Origin: Pseudopedobacter sp038243635
Lineage (GTDB): Bacteria > Bacteroidota > Bacteroidia > Sphingobacteriales > Sphingobacteriaceae
Direction of reading: 5' to 3'
Assembly (NCBI GenBank): GCA_038243635.1
Contig: JBBSQW010000008.1
Span: 72,258 to 136,257, forward strand
DNA: 64,000 nucleotides
Shown: positions 7,956 to 16,899 of the stretch, piece after piece
How the letters are laid out: each line of letters opens with the position of its first letter
Position numbering within the stretch: the first letter of the stretch is position 1
Program-made: the position numbers and the translations under genes
The notes under the pieces: generated by a model
Seen by the model: only the letters and a program-made list of their open reading frames with translations
What the model was told of the DNA's origin: nothing
Database searches by the model: none

Positions 7956-9205
7956 TTAAGATTTGCTAAGATAGGTAGGGTTATTAGGTGTAAAAATGTA
8001 AAAAAACATAAAAAGTGCCGCTTTTCCGACTTCCCTCTCAAACCAGATTTCGCCATTTTGAAGCTGGGTGTATTCTTTACAAAGTACCAAGCCTAAGCCG
8101 GTTCCTTTTTCTTTGTGTGCGCCCAAGCTGGATTTAACGTCTAAAAAAAATAACGTTTTCTGATTCTCTTCAGAAATACCCACTCCAATATCTTTAACCT
8201 GAAAAATCGCCATAGATTTATCTTTACAAAGCACCAAGCCTAAACCGGTTCCTTTTTCTTTGTTTGTACCCAAACTGGACTTTAACAACAAATTACGTAT
8301 GACCAGTTGTAAAATATCTTTATCGCCTGTAACTTCAACATTATCTATTTGAGTTTGGAACTTAATCTCTTATTGCTCAGCAATAACGTTGATTTGGTTT
8401 ATGGTGCCTTCTAAAATTTTTGCAACGTTTAATTTGGCAATAAAGGTATTAAAAACAGCTATTTGTGTTTGTCCAACTCAATAAATTATCTGACAGTTCA
8501 TAAGCTTCATCAGTAGATTTAATAAGTCCACTCTCTATTACTTTCTCCTCCTCTTGTGTTAAAGTATGATCTTTTAAAAAACCTAAGTATTGTTTTACCG
8601 ATCCAATTGGAGCTCTTAGTCATGAGATATGATTGAAAATAGTTTGTTTTTTTCTGAGTTGAGTTTTGCAATGCGAGTGCTTTGGTTTCTACATTTATCT
8701 GTTGTTTATTGTAAGCTCTTTTCTTGTATAAAATACCAGTTGCCATAAGCACAACCATCATTATAAAACTTGCGTAAATATCTAAAAAAACGATAGAACG
8801 GTTTGTGTACTCAACTAAGATCCATTCGGGGCGTAAATACTCCAAATAGTAAAGAACGGCTATAGTTGAAAAATTTAGAACGAGCCAAAAAAGAATATTT
8901 TTTTGACGGACTATCGAGGTCATTAAAAATGAAACAGCTAAAAAAAAATAGTAGTTGGCTCTGCTATGCCACCTTTCATAAAGTAATTAATTACCAGCAA
9001 AATGTGCTGCTAGGTGCCGATAAGTATTACGGCCAGCTTAAACTTTTTTTCAACCCTGCTTAAGTATAAGATTATGGACTGTAAGAGGCAAACTATGACG
9101 GTTAATACCACGGTTTCGTACAACCAAAGATCAAATAAGAAAAAAGCTGGCAAAGGTTTTAATGGAAACAAAAGGCGAGGAAAGGATAAATATCCTATGC
9201 TTTAA
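7956..9205 (-). pseudogene. Degraded membrane sensor histidine kinase
   Basis: The - strand carries a decayed histidine kinase spread over at least three frame changes. From about 9190 to 8665 one frame encodes a multi-helix membrane sensor (for example LWLYETVVLTVIVCLLQS and VRQKNILFWLVLNFSTIAVL), with an in-frame TAG at 9010-9012. Another frame then gives FSIISHD, and the next frame continues LRAPIGSVKQYLGFL, so the H-box SHDLRAP is split near 8618. A further shift near 8465 leads to a frame with a TAA at 8370-8372, DILQLVIRNLL (N-box start), G1 box DIGVGISEENQ and G2 box GTGLGLVLCKE, ending near 7956. An internal duplication lies in the ATPase domain. No response regulator gene is adjacent. 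The combination of nonsense codons, shifts and a duplication supports true decay. Confidence 0.85.
8074..8282 (-). repeat. Internal duplication of the G2-box segment in the kinase pseudogene
   Basis: Two direct copies of about 62 bp lie at 8074-8135 and 8221-8282, 147 bp apart. I count 7 mismatches. Both encode K-S-S-L-G-x-x-K-E-K-G-T-G-L-G-L-V-L-C-K. The lower-coordinate copy is in the normal place after the G1 box. The other sits directly after the N-box start RNLL, where the kinase family normally reads SNAIKFT, so part of the ATP-binding site has been replaced. Confidence 0.8.
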
Positions 9206-9285
9206 TGAAAAAGTATTTTCTTAGCCAATAAAAGTAAAAATAGCTTTTTTGTAGAGTTTTACAAGCACAGTCATATTGCTTTAAG

Positions 9286-9747
9286 CTACCCGATAAAATG
9301 GTATAGAAACACAGCTTCGCCAGTGAACGCTAGTTTTTTCTCGTCTTTAATTTCTAATTCAATCGCAATGTTTGCTTTGGTAACTCCTCTTAAATTAACA
9401 ATTCCAGCTAAGCTTACTTTTAAGCGTACCTCACTGTTTACTTTAACGGCTTGGGCAAAACGTAACTTCTCCATACCGTAGTTAATCTCCATTTTTAGGT
9501 TTTGGATACTAACTACTTGTTTCCATAAATAGGGGATTAAAGAGAGCGTTAAATAGCCGTGAGCTATGGTTGTGCCGAAAGGGCTTTCCGTAGCCGCTCT
9601 TTTTTCGTCAATGTGTATCCACTGGTGATCTAAAGTTGCATCTGCAAAAAGATTAATCTGTGGCTGTTCTATTTTATGCCATTCAGATACACCCATTTCT
9701 TTTCCTAAATAACTCTCAAATGTTGTGTGGTTATCAATTGTGATCAT
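9286..9747 (-). CDS. MaoC-family (R)-enoyl-CoA hydratase/dehydratase
   Basis: A 153-residue hot-dog-fold protein of the MaoC-like family, which hydrates or dehydrates acyl-CoA or acyl-ACP intermediates. The hydratase-2 motif is visible as INLFADATLDHQWIHID (Asp and His of the catalytic pair), followed by PFGTTIAHGYLTLSL. Length is typical for single-domain members. It lies five bases downstream of thiL on the same strand, so it is probably expressed with it, although no metabolic link is obvious. The exact substrate cannot be read from the sequence. Confidence 0.88.
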   Translation of the reverse strand: MITIDNHTTFESYLGKEMGVSEWHKIEQPQINLFADATLDHQWIHIDEKRAATESPFGTTIAHGYLTLSLIPYLWKQVVSIQNLKMEINYGMEKLRFAQAVKVNSEVRLKVSLAGIVNLRGVTKANIAIELEIKDEKKLAFTGEAVFLYHFIG

Positions 9748-9752
9748 ATTTT

Positions 9753-10802
9753 TTAACTTTTTGTTGATGTAAAAGCATTCCAGCCTTGAGCTTTAATTTC
9801 GTGAATATTTCCAGATTTTGTAATCAAATAATTTCCAGCACTTTCTTCCGTAATATAGCCAATTATTGAAATATCTACATCGTGTTTCATTTTATCATAA
9901 TCTGCCTGCTTAATGGTGAAGAGCAATTCATAATCCTCACCTCCATTAAGTGCGCAAACTGTTGGATCCAATCCAAACTCACGAGCCGTATCAGCAGTCA
10001 TTGGGTCAAGCGGAATTTTTTCTTCGTAAATTTTACATCCTTTTTTTGATTGGCGAGTAATGTGCAAAATTTCGGAAGCTAAACCGTCAGAGATATCAAT
10101 CATGGAAGTGGGTTTAATTTTCATTTTCGCCAACAAATCAACAATATCAATCCTAGCTTCAGGCTTTAACTGCCTTTCAACAATGTAATCCTTGCCCTCT
10201 AAATCAGGCTGAATTTTTGGGTTTGCTAAAAACACCTGCTTCTCTCTTTCTAATAATTGTAGTCCCACGTAAGCGCCACCTAAATCTCCCGATACGCAAA
10301 TTAAGTCTCCTTCTTCTGCTCCATTTCGGTAACAAATGTCCTTTTCATCGGCGTAGCCTATGCTGGTTATAGAGATTACGAGACCTTGGCGGGATGAGGT
10401 AGTATCGCCACCGACTAAGTCCACATTGAACTTCTCGCAAGCTAATAACATACCTGCGTATAATTCTTCAATGGCTTCTAATGGAAATTTGCTAGAAAAA
10501 CCAAGTGAAACAGTTACTTGGCTTGCAATGCCATTCATTGCGTAAATATCACTTAAGTTAACCTGAATTGCCTTATAGCCTAAATGCTTAAGTGGCGTAA
10601 AAGCAAGGTCAAAATGTATGCCCTCTAAAAGCATATCTGTAGATATGAGCGTTTTTTTATTCTTAAAATCTAAAACAGCTGCATCATCACCAACTCCTTT
10701 TAAAGAGCTTCTATTTTTAATGTTAATATGTTGTGTTAAATGCTGAATTAATCCAAACTCGCCTAAGCTCGCTATTTCTGTTTTATCTGTTTGTTCAAAC
10801 AT
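9753..10802 (-). CDS. thiL: Thiamine-monophosphate kinase
   Basis: A 349-residue ATP-dependent kinase that converts thiamine monophosphate to thiamine diphosphate, the active cofactor. Family landmarks are LKGVGDDAAVLD near residue 40, STDMLLEGIHFD, the metal/ATP-binding AGMLLAC...DLVGGDTTSS, SMIDISDGLASE and the C-terminal GGEDYELLFTI. These belong to the AIR-synthase/PurM-like fold. Length is normal. It is the first gene of a two-gene unit with the MaoC-like gene. The other thiamine genes are not in the window and I see no TPP riboswitch in the short upstream region. Confidence 0.94.
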   Translation of the reverse strand: MFEQTDKTEIASLGEFGLIQHLTQHINIKNRSSLKGVGDDAAVLDFKNKKTLISTDMLLEGIHFDLAFTPLKHLGYKAIQVNLSDIYAMNGIASQVTVSLGFSSKFPLEAIEELYAGMLLACEKFNVDLVGGDTTSSRQGLVISITSIGYADEKDICYRNGAEEGDLICVSGDLGGAYVGLQLLEREKQVFLANPKIQPDLEGKDYIVERQLKPEARIDIVDLLAKMKIKPTSMIDISDGLASEILHITRQSKKGCKIYEEKIPLDPMTADTAREFGLDPTVCALNGGEDYELLFTIKQADYDKMKHDVDISIIGYITEESAGNYLITKSGNIHEIKAQGWNAFTSTKS

Positions 10803-10957
10803 GTTGTATATGCTATAATATTAGAAACCCTAATTAAACGCAAAGTTAGAAATTTCTATTAGCTACTTCTCGCTAATTTTTTTTGCTATTTTAATGGCTA
10901 TTTGCTAACCAATTTCAGGAGATAAGTATCAGTTCTGTCTTTGTTCAAAAGCCATTT

Positions 10958-10991
10958 AAAAAAAAAGCGTTCTTAATTTCTCAAGAACGCT
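10958..10991 (-). terminator. Rho-independent terminator of pyk
   Basis: Perfect 9-bp stem AGCGTTCTT / AAGAACGCT with an 8-base loop. On the - strand it is followed by nine T residues (A run at 10958-10966 on +). It lies just downstream of the pyruvate kinase stop codon and fits an intrinsic terminator very well. Confidence 0.85.
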
Positions 10992-11014
10992 CTGTTTTTT
11001 CAGTTGATCAACTA

Positions 11015-12445
11015 TTATTCAATCACACTAACCTTAATCATGTTAGTCTTTCCTTTTTTCTCAATTGGAATAGCTGCAGTGTTAATTACAAGGTCGCCAG
11101 CTTCAATAATTTTTTCAGCTTTCAATATTTTATTAACCTCACTAATGGTTTGGTCGGTACTGTCAAACTTATCGTAGTAAAAACCTCTAACACCCCATAG
11201 TAAACTTAAAGTGTTTAATAAGTTGTGGTTTGATGTAAAAATGAAAGTTCCTGCTTTTGGTCTGTGCGAGCAAATTTGGAATGCTGTGTAACCAGAAGAT
11301 GTCATTGCCACAATACCGGCTGCATTAGTTCTCTCAGCTAATATAACGGCTGAGCTACAAACTGCATCTGCCATATAAGTGGTAGACGTTTCATCAAGTT
11401 CTTTTTCTCTATAATAAGGGTAAGACGTGTCTTCAACGTGACGTACAATCTTGCTCATTGTTTCAATAACAATTAATGGAAACTCACCTACAGAAGTTTC
11501 TCCACTTAACATTACTGCATCAGCACCATCTAAAACAGAATTGGCTACGTCGTTAACTTCTGCTCTGGTTGGGCGTGGCGTAGTAATCATGCTCTCCAAC
11601 ATTTGCGTAGCAACGATACATGGTTTAGAAGCCTTATTACATTTTTTGGCAATCATTTTTTGTAATACCGGTACTTCTTCTAATGGCATTTCAACACCTA
11701 AATCTCCACGGGCAACCATAACACCATCCGTAACCTCAATAATTGCATCAATATTTTCAATTGCCTCTGGCTTTTCAATTTTTGCAATAACCCTCGAAGT
11801 TTTTCCGCTACGGCTAATGATTCTTTTTAAATCAATAATATCTTCGGCAGTACGTACAAAAGATAAACCAATCCACTCAATATCATTTGCCAAAGCAAAA
11901 TCTAAATTAACTAAATCTTCTTCTGTTAATGATGGGATAGAAACTTTAGTAGCCGGAAGGTTTACACCTTTACGGCTGGTTAAAACGCCACCATGTATAA
12001 CCTCACAAATTACAGTGTCTTTTCTGTTGGTTTCAATTACCTTTAATTGCAGTTTTCCATCATCTAATAATATAATTTCACCTGCCTTAACATCCTGAGG
12101 GAACGCTTCGTAAGTAATATAAATCTGGTTATCATCACCAATACATTCATGAGTAGTGATTTTTACCTGTGTGCCATTTATTAAATTAATTCCGCCATCT
12201 TTTACCATGCCAATTCTAATTTTTGGACCTTGTAAATCAGCTAAAATACCAATATTGGTTTTGTATTTTCTGTTGATTTCTCTGATGGTATTAATTGCTT
12301 CTTGGTGATCTTCAGCTTTTCCATGCGAAAAATTTAAACGGCAAACGTCAACTCCAGCTTTAATCATGGATAATAAAACATCTTTATTTGACGATGCAGG
12401 ACCAAGCGTGGCAACAATCTTGGTTTTCTTTTGTATAACTTTCAT
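11015..12445 (-). CDS. pyk: Pyruvate kinase
   Basis: A 476-residue glycolytic enzyme that transfers phosphate from phosphoenolpyruvate to ADP. Visible motifs are TKIVATLGPASS near the N-terminus, the substrate-binding R-L-N-F-S-H-G, the active-site signature VIAKIEKPEAIENID with the catalytic lysine, and the Mg-binding VARGDLGVEMP. The C-terminal regulatory domain is present. It is expressed from its own promoter (see 12504-12535) and ends at a strong terminator, so it appears monocistronic. Length is normal for bacterial type enzymes. Confidence 0.97.
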   Translation of the reverse strand: MKVIQKKTKIVATLGPASSNKDVLLSMIKAGVDVCRLNFSHGKAEDHQEAINTIREINRKYKTNIGILADLQGPKIRIGMVKDGGINLINGTQVKITTHECIGDDNQIYITYEAFPQDVKAGEIILLDDGKLQLKVIETNRKDTVICEVIHGGVLTSRKGVNLPATKVSIPSLTEEDLVNLDFALANDIEWIGLSFVRTAEDIIDLKRIISRSGKTSRVIAKIEKPEAIENIDAIIEVTDGVMVARGDLGVEMPLEEVPVLQKMIAKKCNKASKPCIVATQMLESMITTPRPTRAEVNDVANSVLDGADAVMLSGETSVGEFPLIVIETMSKIVRHVEDTSYPYYREKELDETSTTYMADAVCSSAVILAERTNAAGIVAMTSSGYTAFQICSHRPKAGTFIFTSNHNLLNTLSLLWGVRGFYYDKFDSTDQTISEVNKILKAEKIIEAGDLVINTAAIPIEKKGKTNMIKVSVIE

Positions 12446-12503
12446 ATATTATTTTTGAAATTCTTTTGTCCGAATTTTGGTAAAGTCATTCGAGACTAAC
12501 ATT

Positions 12504-12535
12504 CAAAAGTAGTGTATTTTTCACACTAACTCAAA
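12504..12535 (-). promoter_or_regulatory. Bacteroidota consensus promoter for pyk
   Basis: Read on the - strand, TTTG (12535-12532) is followed by exactly 20 bases and then TACTTTTG (12511-12504), a perfect match to the Bacteroidota promoter consensus TTTG / TAnnTTTG. It lies about 60 bases upstream of the pyk start codon. This is the best promoter match I found in the window. Confidence 0.65.
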
Positions 12536-12541
12536 TTTCAG

Positions 12542-12958
12542 TTAAAAAATTAGATTCTCTTTCGATTTTATTTTTTCTGGATCAAGTTCAACAACCGCCT
12601 GTATTTCTTTTAGCTTTTTCAACTGCGATAAAAAGAGTTCTAAATCTTCTTCATCAATAAATTCTTTGATTAAAATGAAGTAATCTACCGCCTTCATCTC
12701 CGGAATTAGGAAACCTTCGGTGCCTTTATTGGCTAAAAAAATAAATTCGCACTCGATATTTTCTGGGTAATAAACGTACCTGGAAAAAAACTTTTTAGGG
12801 GCGTTTTTGAATGATATTTCCAAATCATCGACCTTTCTAAAGTCAAATTCTGTAAATTTATTGATTGCAAAACATAGCCGGTAGTCCTTCGAGAGCGAGG
12901 TTAGGGCAATTAGTTTGAAGTCAAAATCAAGTTCGACGTGTAATAATTTTTTATTCAA
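12542..12958 (-). CDS. IPExxxVDY family protein
   Basis: A 138-residue protein with the defining signature I-P-E-M-K-A-V-D-Y at about residues 82-90. This family is confined to Bacteroidota and its function is unknown. The gene begins at a TTG codon (MNKKLLHVELDFDF), since no ATG or GTG lies nearby in frame. A perfect -7-like TACTTTTG occurs upstream on the - strand near 13012-13019, but without a TTTG at the right spacing. It stands between pyk and the divergent acpP-fabF unit, and the same neighbourhood with fatty acid synthesis genes is common in related genomes. Confidence 0.85.
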   Translation of the reverse strand: MNKKLLHVELDFDFKLIALTSLSKDYRLCFAINKFTEFDFRKVDDLEISFKNAPKKFFSRYVYYPENIECEFIFLANKGTEGFLIPEMKAVDYFILIKEFIDEEDLELFLSQLKKLKEIQAVVELDPEKIKSKENLIF

Positions 12959-13038
12959 AATATAAAGATTAATTTCGGTGAATATTTAGCCGCTTTATCA
13001 TTAAATATTTGTCCAAAAGTAGGGCAAAAATAAAAAGG

Positions 13039-13069
13039 TTTGATATTTGATAGAATTTATTTTTCTTTG
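13039..13069 (+). promoter_or_regulatory. Candidate promoter for acpP-fabF-rnc
   Basis: TTTG at 13039-13042 is followed after 19 bases by TTTCTTTG at 13062-13069, one mismatch from TAnnTTTG. It lies about 35 bases upstream of the acyl carrier protein start codon and is in the expected place for the strong promoter of this operon. Confidence 0.42.
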
Positions 13070-13102
13070 CACAGAATTTTTAACCCTTAATTATATAGTA
13101 TT

Positions 13103-13339
13103 ATGTCTGATATCGCGTCAAGAGTAAAAGCAATTATCGTTGAAAAACTAGGTGTTGACGAAGGTGAAGTAACACCAGAAGCGTCTTTCACAAACGATTT
13201 AGGTGCTGACTCATTAGACACCGTTGAATTGATCATGGAATTCGAAAAAGAATTTAACGTAGCTATTCCAGATGATCAAGCTGAAACCATCAGTACTGTT
13301 GGCCAAGCTATCACTTACTTGGAAAAAAACGTAAAGTAA
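13103..13339 (+). CDS. acpP: Acyl carrier protein
   Basis: A 78-residue acidic carrier of growing fatty acyl chains. The phosphopantetheine attachment site is Ser37 in NDLGADSLDTVELIMEFE. Length and composition are normal. It is directly followed (19 bases) by fabF and then by rnc, an arrangement very common in bacteria. Codon use is compact and the gene is likely highly expressed. Confidence 0.98.
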   Translation: MSDIASRVKAIIVEKLGVDEGEVTPEASFTNDLGADSLDTVELIMEFEKEFNVAIPDDQAETISTVGQAITYLEKNVK

Positions 13340-13358
13340 TTATTGCTTAATTGATTAA

Positions 13359-14612
13359 ATGGAGCTTAAAAGAGTTGTTGTTACAGGATTAGGGGCGCTT
13401 ACTCCAATTGGGAAAACTGTCCCCGAATATTGGGATGGTTTAATAAATGGAGTAAGCGGTGCCGCTCCAATGACACGTTTTGATACTGAAAAATTCAAAA
13501 CGAAGTTTGCCTGCGAGGTTAAAAGCTTTGTTGCTGAAGATTATTTAGAGAAGAAGGAAGCTCGGAAATTAGATCCATTTGTTCAATATGCATTAGTTTC
13601 TACAGAAGAAGCCGTTAAGGACGCAGGTTTAGACTTCACTAAATTAAACACCAATAGAATTGGTGTAATTTGGGGAGCGGGAATTGGCGGTTTAAAAACA
13701 TTTTTGGATGAGATTATGAATTTTGCTAAAGGCGATGGAACGCCAAGGCTTAGTCCGTTTTTTATTCCGAAAATGATTATTGACATTGCTCCTGGCCACA
13801 TTTCTATGAAATACGGATTACGTGGACCAAATTTTTCTTGCGTTTCTGCATGTGCTTCATCAACCAATGCGTTAATAGATGCTTTTACTTACATTAAGTT
13901 GGGTAGGGCAGATATGATTGTTTCTGGTGGTTCAGAAGCTATATTGAACGAAGCAGGAATTGGTGGGTTTAACGCAATGCATGCGCTTTCTACTAGAAAT
14001 GATGATCCTAAAACCGCATCTAGACCGTTTGATAAAGACCGTGATGGTTTTGTTGCAGGCGAAGGTGCAGGAACCATTATCTTAGAAGAGCTGGAACATG
14101 CAAAAGCCCGCGGAGCTAAAATTTACGCTGAAATTGTAGGTGGAGGGATGAGTGCCGATGCAAATCACATTACCGCACCTCACCCAGAAGGATTAGGCGC
14201 TAAATTAGTGATGCAATCAGCTTTAGATGATGCAGGTATGAAAACTACCGACATTGATTACATCAATGTTCACGGTACTTCCACTCCGCTAGGAGACATT
14301 AGTGAAACTACTGCAATAGTTAATTTGTTTGGAGAACATGCTTACAAATTAAACATTAGCTCAACAAAATCTATGACAGGCCACTTATTAGGTGCTGCTG
14401 GTGCAATTGAGTCTATTGCTTGTATCTTAGCTATCAAAAACGGAATCATACCTCCAACTATTAATCATTTTACAGATGACCCAGCTATTGATCAGAAATT
14501 GAATCTCACTTTTAACGTGGCTCAAAAACGAGATATCAAAGTTGCATTATCAAATACATTTGGTTTTGGTGGACACAACGCTTCCGTTATTTTTAAAAAG
14601 TACGAAGGTTAA
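13359..14612 (+). CDS. fabF: 3-oxoacyl-[acyl-carrier-protein] synthase II
   Basis: A 417-residue condensing enzyme that elongates acyl-ACP with malonyl-ACP in fatty acid synthesis. The active-site nucleophile is Cys165 in SCVSACASSTNAL; the two catalytic histidines lie in NVHGTSTPLGD and TGHLLGAAGA. The C-terminal NTFGFGGHNASV is typical. It forms an operon with acpP upstream and rnc downstream. Confidence 0.97.
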   Translation: MELKRVVVTGLGALTPIGKTVPEYWDGLINGVSGAAPMTRFDTEKFKTKFACEVKSFVAEDYLEKKEARKLDPFVQYALVSTEEAVKDAGLDFTKLNTNRIGVIWGAGIGGLKTFLDEIMNFAKGDGTPRLSPFFIPKMIIDIAPGHISMKYGLRGPNFSCVSACASSTNALIDAFTYIKLGRADMIVSGGSEAILNEAGIGGFNAMHALSTRNDDPKTASRPFDKDRDGFVAGEGAGTIILEELEHAKARGAKIYAEIVGGGMSADANHITAPHPEGLGAKLVMQSALDDAGMKTTDIDYINVHGTSTPLGDISETTAIVNLFGEHAYKLNISSTKSMTGHLLGAAGAIESIACILAIKNGIIPPTINHFTDDPAIDQKLNLTFNVAQKRDIKVALSNTFGFGGHNASVIFKKYEG

Positions 14613-14687
14613 TCGATGTCTTTAAGTCGTCATATTCTTCATTACATCTTTTAATGCCGATGCCGGTCTATCTCTTTATTGTTTTGA

Positions 14688-15416
14688 ATGCCCTTAGCTA
14701 GAATTTACAAGCTTCATCTTTCTCCAGACCGTAAATACGTCAAAAGGATGAAAAATTTACTGGGATTTGTTCCAGGAAATTTAGCGCTTTATAAAATGGC
14801 TTTTAGGCACAGGTCTATGGCTCTGGTTTTAAAGAATGGGTCTAGAAGTAGTAACGAAAGGTTAGAGTTTTTGGGTGATGCGGTTTTAGGATCTGTAATT
14901 GCCGAGGTGCTTTTTAAGCTTTATCCTTACAAAGATGAAGGTTTTTTAACAGAATTACGTTCAAAAATTGTAAGAAGAGCTAACCTCAACCAACTCGGCA
15001 GAAAGCTAGGTTTCCAAGAACTGATTGATTTCGATTCCAAAACCATTAACGTAACCACCAAACAAAGTTCCTTACTAGGCGATGCTTTTGAAGCTTTAAT
15101 TGGTGCAGTTTACTTAGATAAAGGCTACGATTTTACTAAAAGTTTTATAACGGATAGAATTATCAAACCTCATGTGGATATACATACCTTAGAACGTACT
15201 GAAACTAATTTTAAAAGTAAGCTCATTGAATGGTGCCAAAGCCAATCAAAAGAGATTTCCTTTGAACCAACTGCAAATGCAGAAGGTGATAGCAGCAAAC
15301 TGTTCTCGGTGCAGGTGCATATCAGCGGCGAAGCGATGGCAAGCGCAACCGATTACAGTAAAAAAAATGCAGAGAAACTTGCTGCAGAGAAAACCTGCGA
15401 AATGTTGAGTATTTAA
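14688..15416 (+). CDS. rnc: Ribonuclease III
   Basis: A 242-residue double-strand-specific endoribonuclease for rRNA and mRNA processing. The catalytic signature NERLEFLGDAVLGSVIAE is at about residues 64-81 and the second metal-binding region is LGDAFEALIGAVYLD. A C-terminal double-stranded RNA-binding domain follows (about residues 172-241, with KLFSVQVHISG and KKNAEKLAAEKTCEML). The N-terminus has about 20 extra residues before the usual start, common in Bacteroidota. Gene order acpP-fabF-rnc is conserved. Confidence 0.96.
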   Translation: MPLARIYKLHLSPDRKYVKRMKNLLGFVPGNLALYKMAFRHRSMALVLKNGSRSSNERLEFLGDAVLGSVIAEVLFKLYPYKDEGFLTELRSKIVRRANLNQLGRKLGFQELIDFDSKTINVTTKQSSLLGDAFEALIGAVYLDKGYDFTKSFITDRIIKPHVDIHTLERTETNFKSKLIEWCQSQSKEISFEPTANAEGDSSKLFSVQVHISGEAMASATDYSKKNAEKLAAEKTCEMLSI

Positions 15417-15469
15417 ATCCTGTTAAAGAATTAAGTCAGGTATTCCATTCTTGTTTGTAACATCAATTC

Positions 15470-15532
15470 TATTCCATAAATTAATTATTTAAAGAAGTAT
15501 GAAAGCTTGGTTACAAGCGTTTTTATGGAATA
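15470..15532. repeat. Inverted repeat between rnc and the DUF4407 gene
   Basis: Perfect 11-bp arms TATTCCATAAA (15470-15480) and TTTATGGAATA (15522-15532) are separated by 41 bases. The right arm ends only 20 bases before the start codon of the next gene. It may be an operator-like or mRNA-structure element; there is no T run, so it is not an obvious terminator. Confidence 0.4.
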
Positions 15533-15552
15533 AAATTTGACAACTGCTATTG

Positions 15553-16665
15553 ATGAAAAATATAAACGACTTTTTTTGGTTTTGTTCTGGTGCGCATATC
15601 GAGACTTTAAAAAAGTATCCAACAGAACATAATAAGTACGTAGGTATAGGTGCTACTATATTTTTCACTGCACTATTCGCATCTTTATCTGGTGGCTATG
15701 CCATGTACTTTGTTTTTTCGGGAAGTAGTTTTGCAGCGTTTTTTTCCATTGTTTTCGGAATAATTTGGGGCTTAGCTATTTTTAATATGGACCGATACAT
15801 TGTGGCCAGTATTAAAAAAACAGGAGATAGCAACCGACAGATATTACAGGCATTGCCCAGAATTTTGTTAGCCATAATGATCGGTATTATCATTTCTAGA
15901 CCGTTAGAACTTAAAATTTTTGATAAAGAGATTCGTCAAAAGCTAAAAACCAGTTATTTAAATGGGCAACGTTCAAAAATTGATACCTTAAATAAAGCTT
16001 TTACTAACAAATACGGTATTGAGCTTACAAAATTACAAGATCTAAAGGCAGAAAAAGATTCGTTAGAGAAGGATATCAATAGGTCAAGATATGTGCTTAA
16101 CCAAGAAGTTTTTGGAGATAAAACCAACCAAACAAGTGGTATAAACGGGTACGGTAGTTATGCAAAGCAAAAAGAAGAGGTTGTAAAGCAGAAGGAAGAT
16201 AGATTAGGACAGGTGCGAGGTGATTTAACCCAAGTAGATAAGATGATCAATACTCGAAAGGATATTGAAGGCTTAAACAGCACCAGACTATTTAATGAAA
16301 CCCAGCTGGATAGTTTATCAAATGTGGCAGGTTTTGCAGATAGAAATTATGCGCTAGGGCAATTGTCTTTTAACCCTGATGGTAGTAGGGACGTTGATAC
16401 TTATTTAGCAATTTCTTTTATATCTTTTTTATTTATTCTGTTAGAGTGTTTGCCTGTTTTTGTAAAGTTGATTAGTGACAGAGGACCTTACGACGTAGCA
16501 ATCCAAGATATAGAGGAGGTTGCCTTGCACCAAAGTGGAAGAGAAAAAGAATATCTAATTAAAGTAACGGATAATGTACAGGATACCAGAACCGATGAGG
16601 AAAGTGAAAAAGAGAAGGTGTTTGTACGACGGAAAGTGAAGAGAGATTTATCAGATAATGAATAA
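15553..16665 (+). CDS. DUF4407 domain-containing membrane protein
   Basis: A protein of 370 residues matching the DUF4407 family. Two hydrophobic segments near the N-terminus (about residues 30-75) precede N-M-D-R-Y-I-V-A-S-I, a third lies near 98-116 (ILLAIMIGIIISRPLEL), and the last near 285-305. Between them is a long charged, probably coiled-coil region (about residues 120-240). The C-terminus is cytoplasmic and rich in K, E and R. The ATG at 15553 is chosen over the immediately preceding TTG. Function is unknown; the architecture suggests a membrane-anchored scaffold or sensor. It stands alone, with rnc upstream and clpS downstream after a 234-base gap. Confidence 0.82.
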   Translation: MKNINDFFWFCSGAHIETLKKYPTEHNKYVGIGATIFFTALFASLSGGYAMYFVFSGSSFAAFFSIVFGIIWGLAIFNMDRYIVASIKKTGDSNRQILQALPRILLAIMIGIIISRPLELKIFDKEIRQKLKTSYLNGQRSKIDTLNKAFTNKYGIELTKLQDLKAEKDSLEKDINRSRYVLNQEVFGDKTNQTSGINGYGSYAKQKEEVVKQKEDRLGQVRGDLTQVDKMINTRKDIEGLNSTRLFNETQLDSLSNVAGFADRNYALGQLSFNPDGSRDVDTYLAISFISFLFILLECLPVFVKLISDRGPYDVAIQDIEEVALHQSGREKEYLIKVTDNVQDTRTDEESEKEKVFVRRKVKRDLSDNE

Positions 16666-16899
16666 AATCTAATACGATTACTTTAAACAAGCTTTTTTTA
16701 CTGTTGTTGAGAGCAATAATTAGTTCATAAGCTGAGTAAAGTGTTAGCCCACAGCCTCGCATTTAACGAGGTGAGGACTTTAAAGAAATGCTAGAATGAA
16801 GAAACTTAACTGTCCTATCATTCCGTTTCAAATTAATTTGCTTAATTTCTGTGTATATTTTGTAATTTGACCCAATATAATATTTCGAGTTCAATTTAA

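Noticed and set aside
8866..9205. Two short open frames on the + strand in the kinase region
   Set aside because: They are the reverse of the kinase membrane-sensor sequence, which reads well on the - strand; products are lysine- and asparagine-rich without motifs.
11451..12098. 215-codon open frame on the + strand inside pyk
   Set aside because: It is fully antisense to a strong pyruvate kinase gene, has a low-complexity composition rich in S, T and I, no ribosome-binding site, and no recognisable motif.
13583..14077. Open frames on the - strand within fabF
   Set aside because: Antisense shadows of a highly conserved gene with no start signals.
16756..16772. Hairpin CCTCG/CGAGG in the gap before clpS
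   Set aside because: Only 5 bp, no T run and not near a gene end, so I do not call it a terminator.
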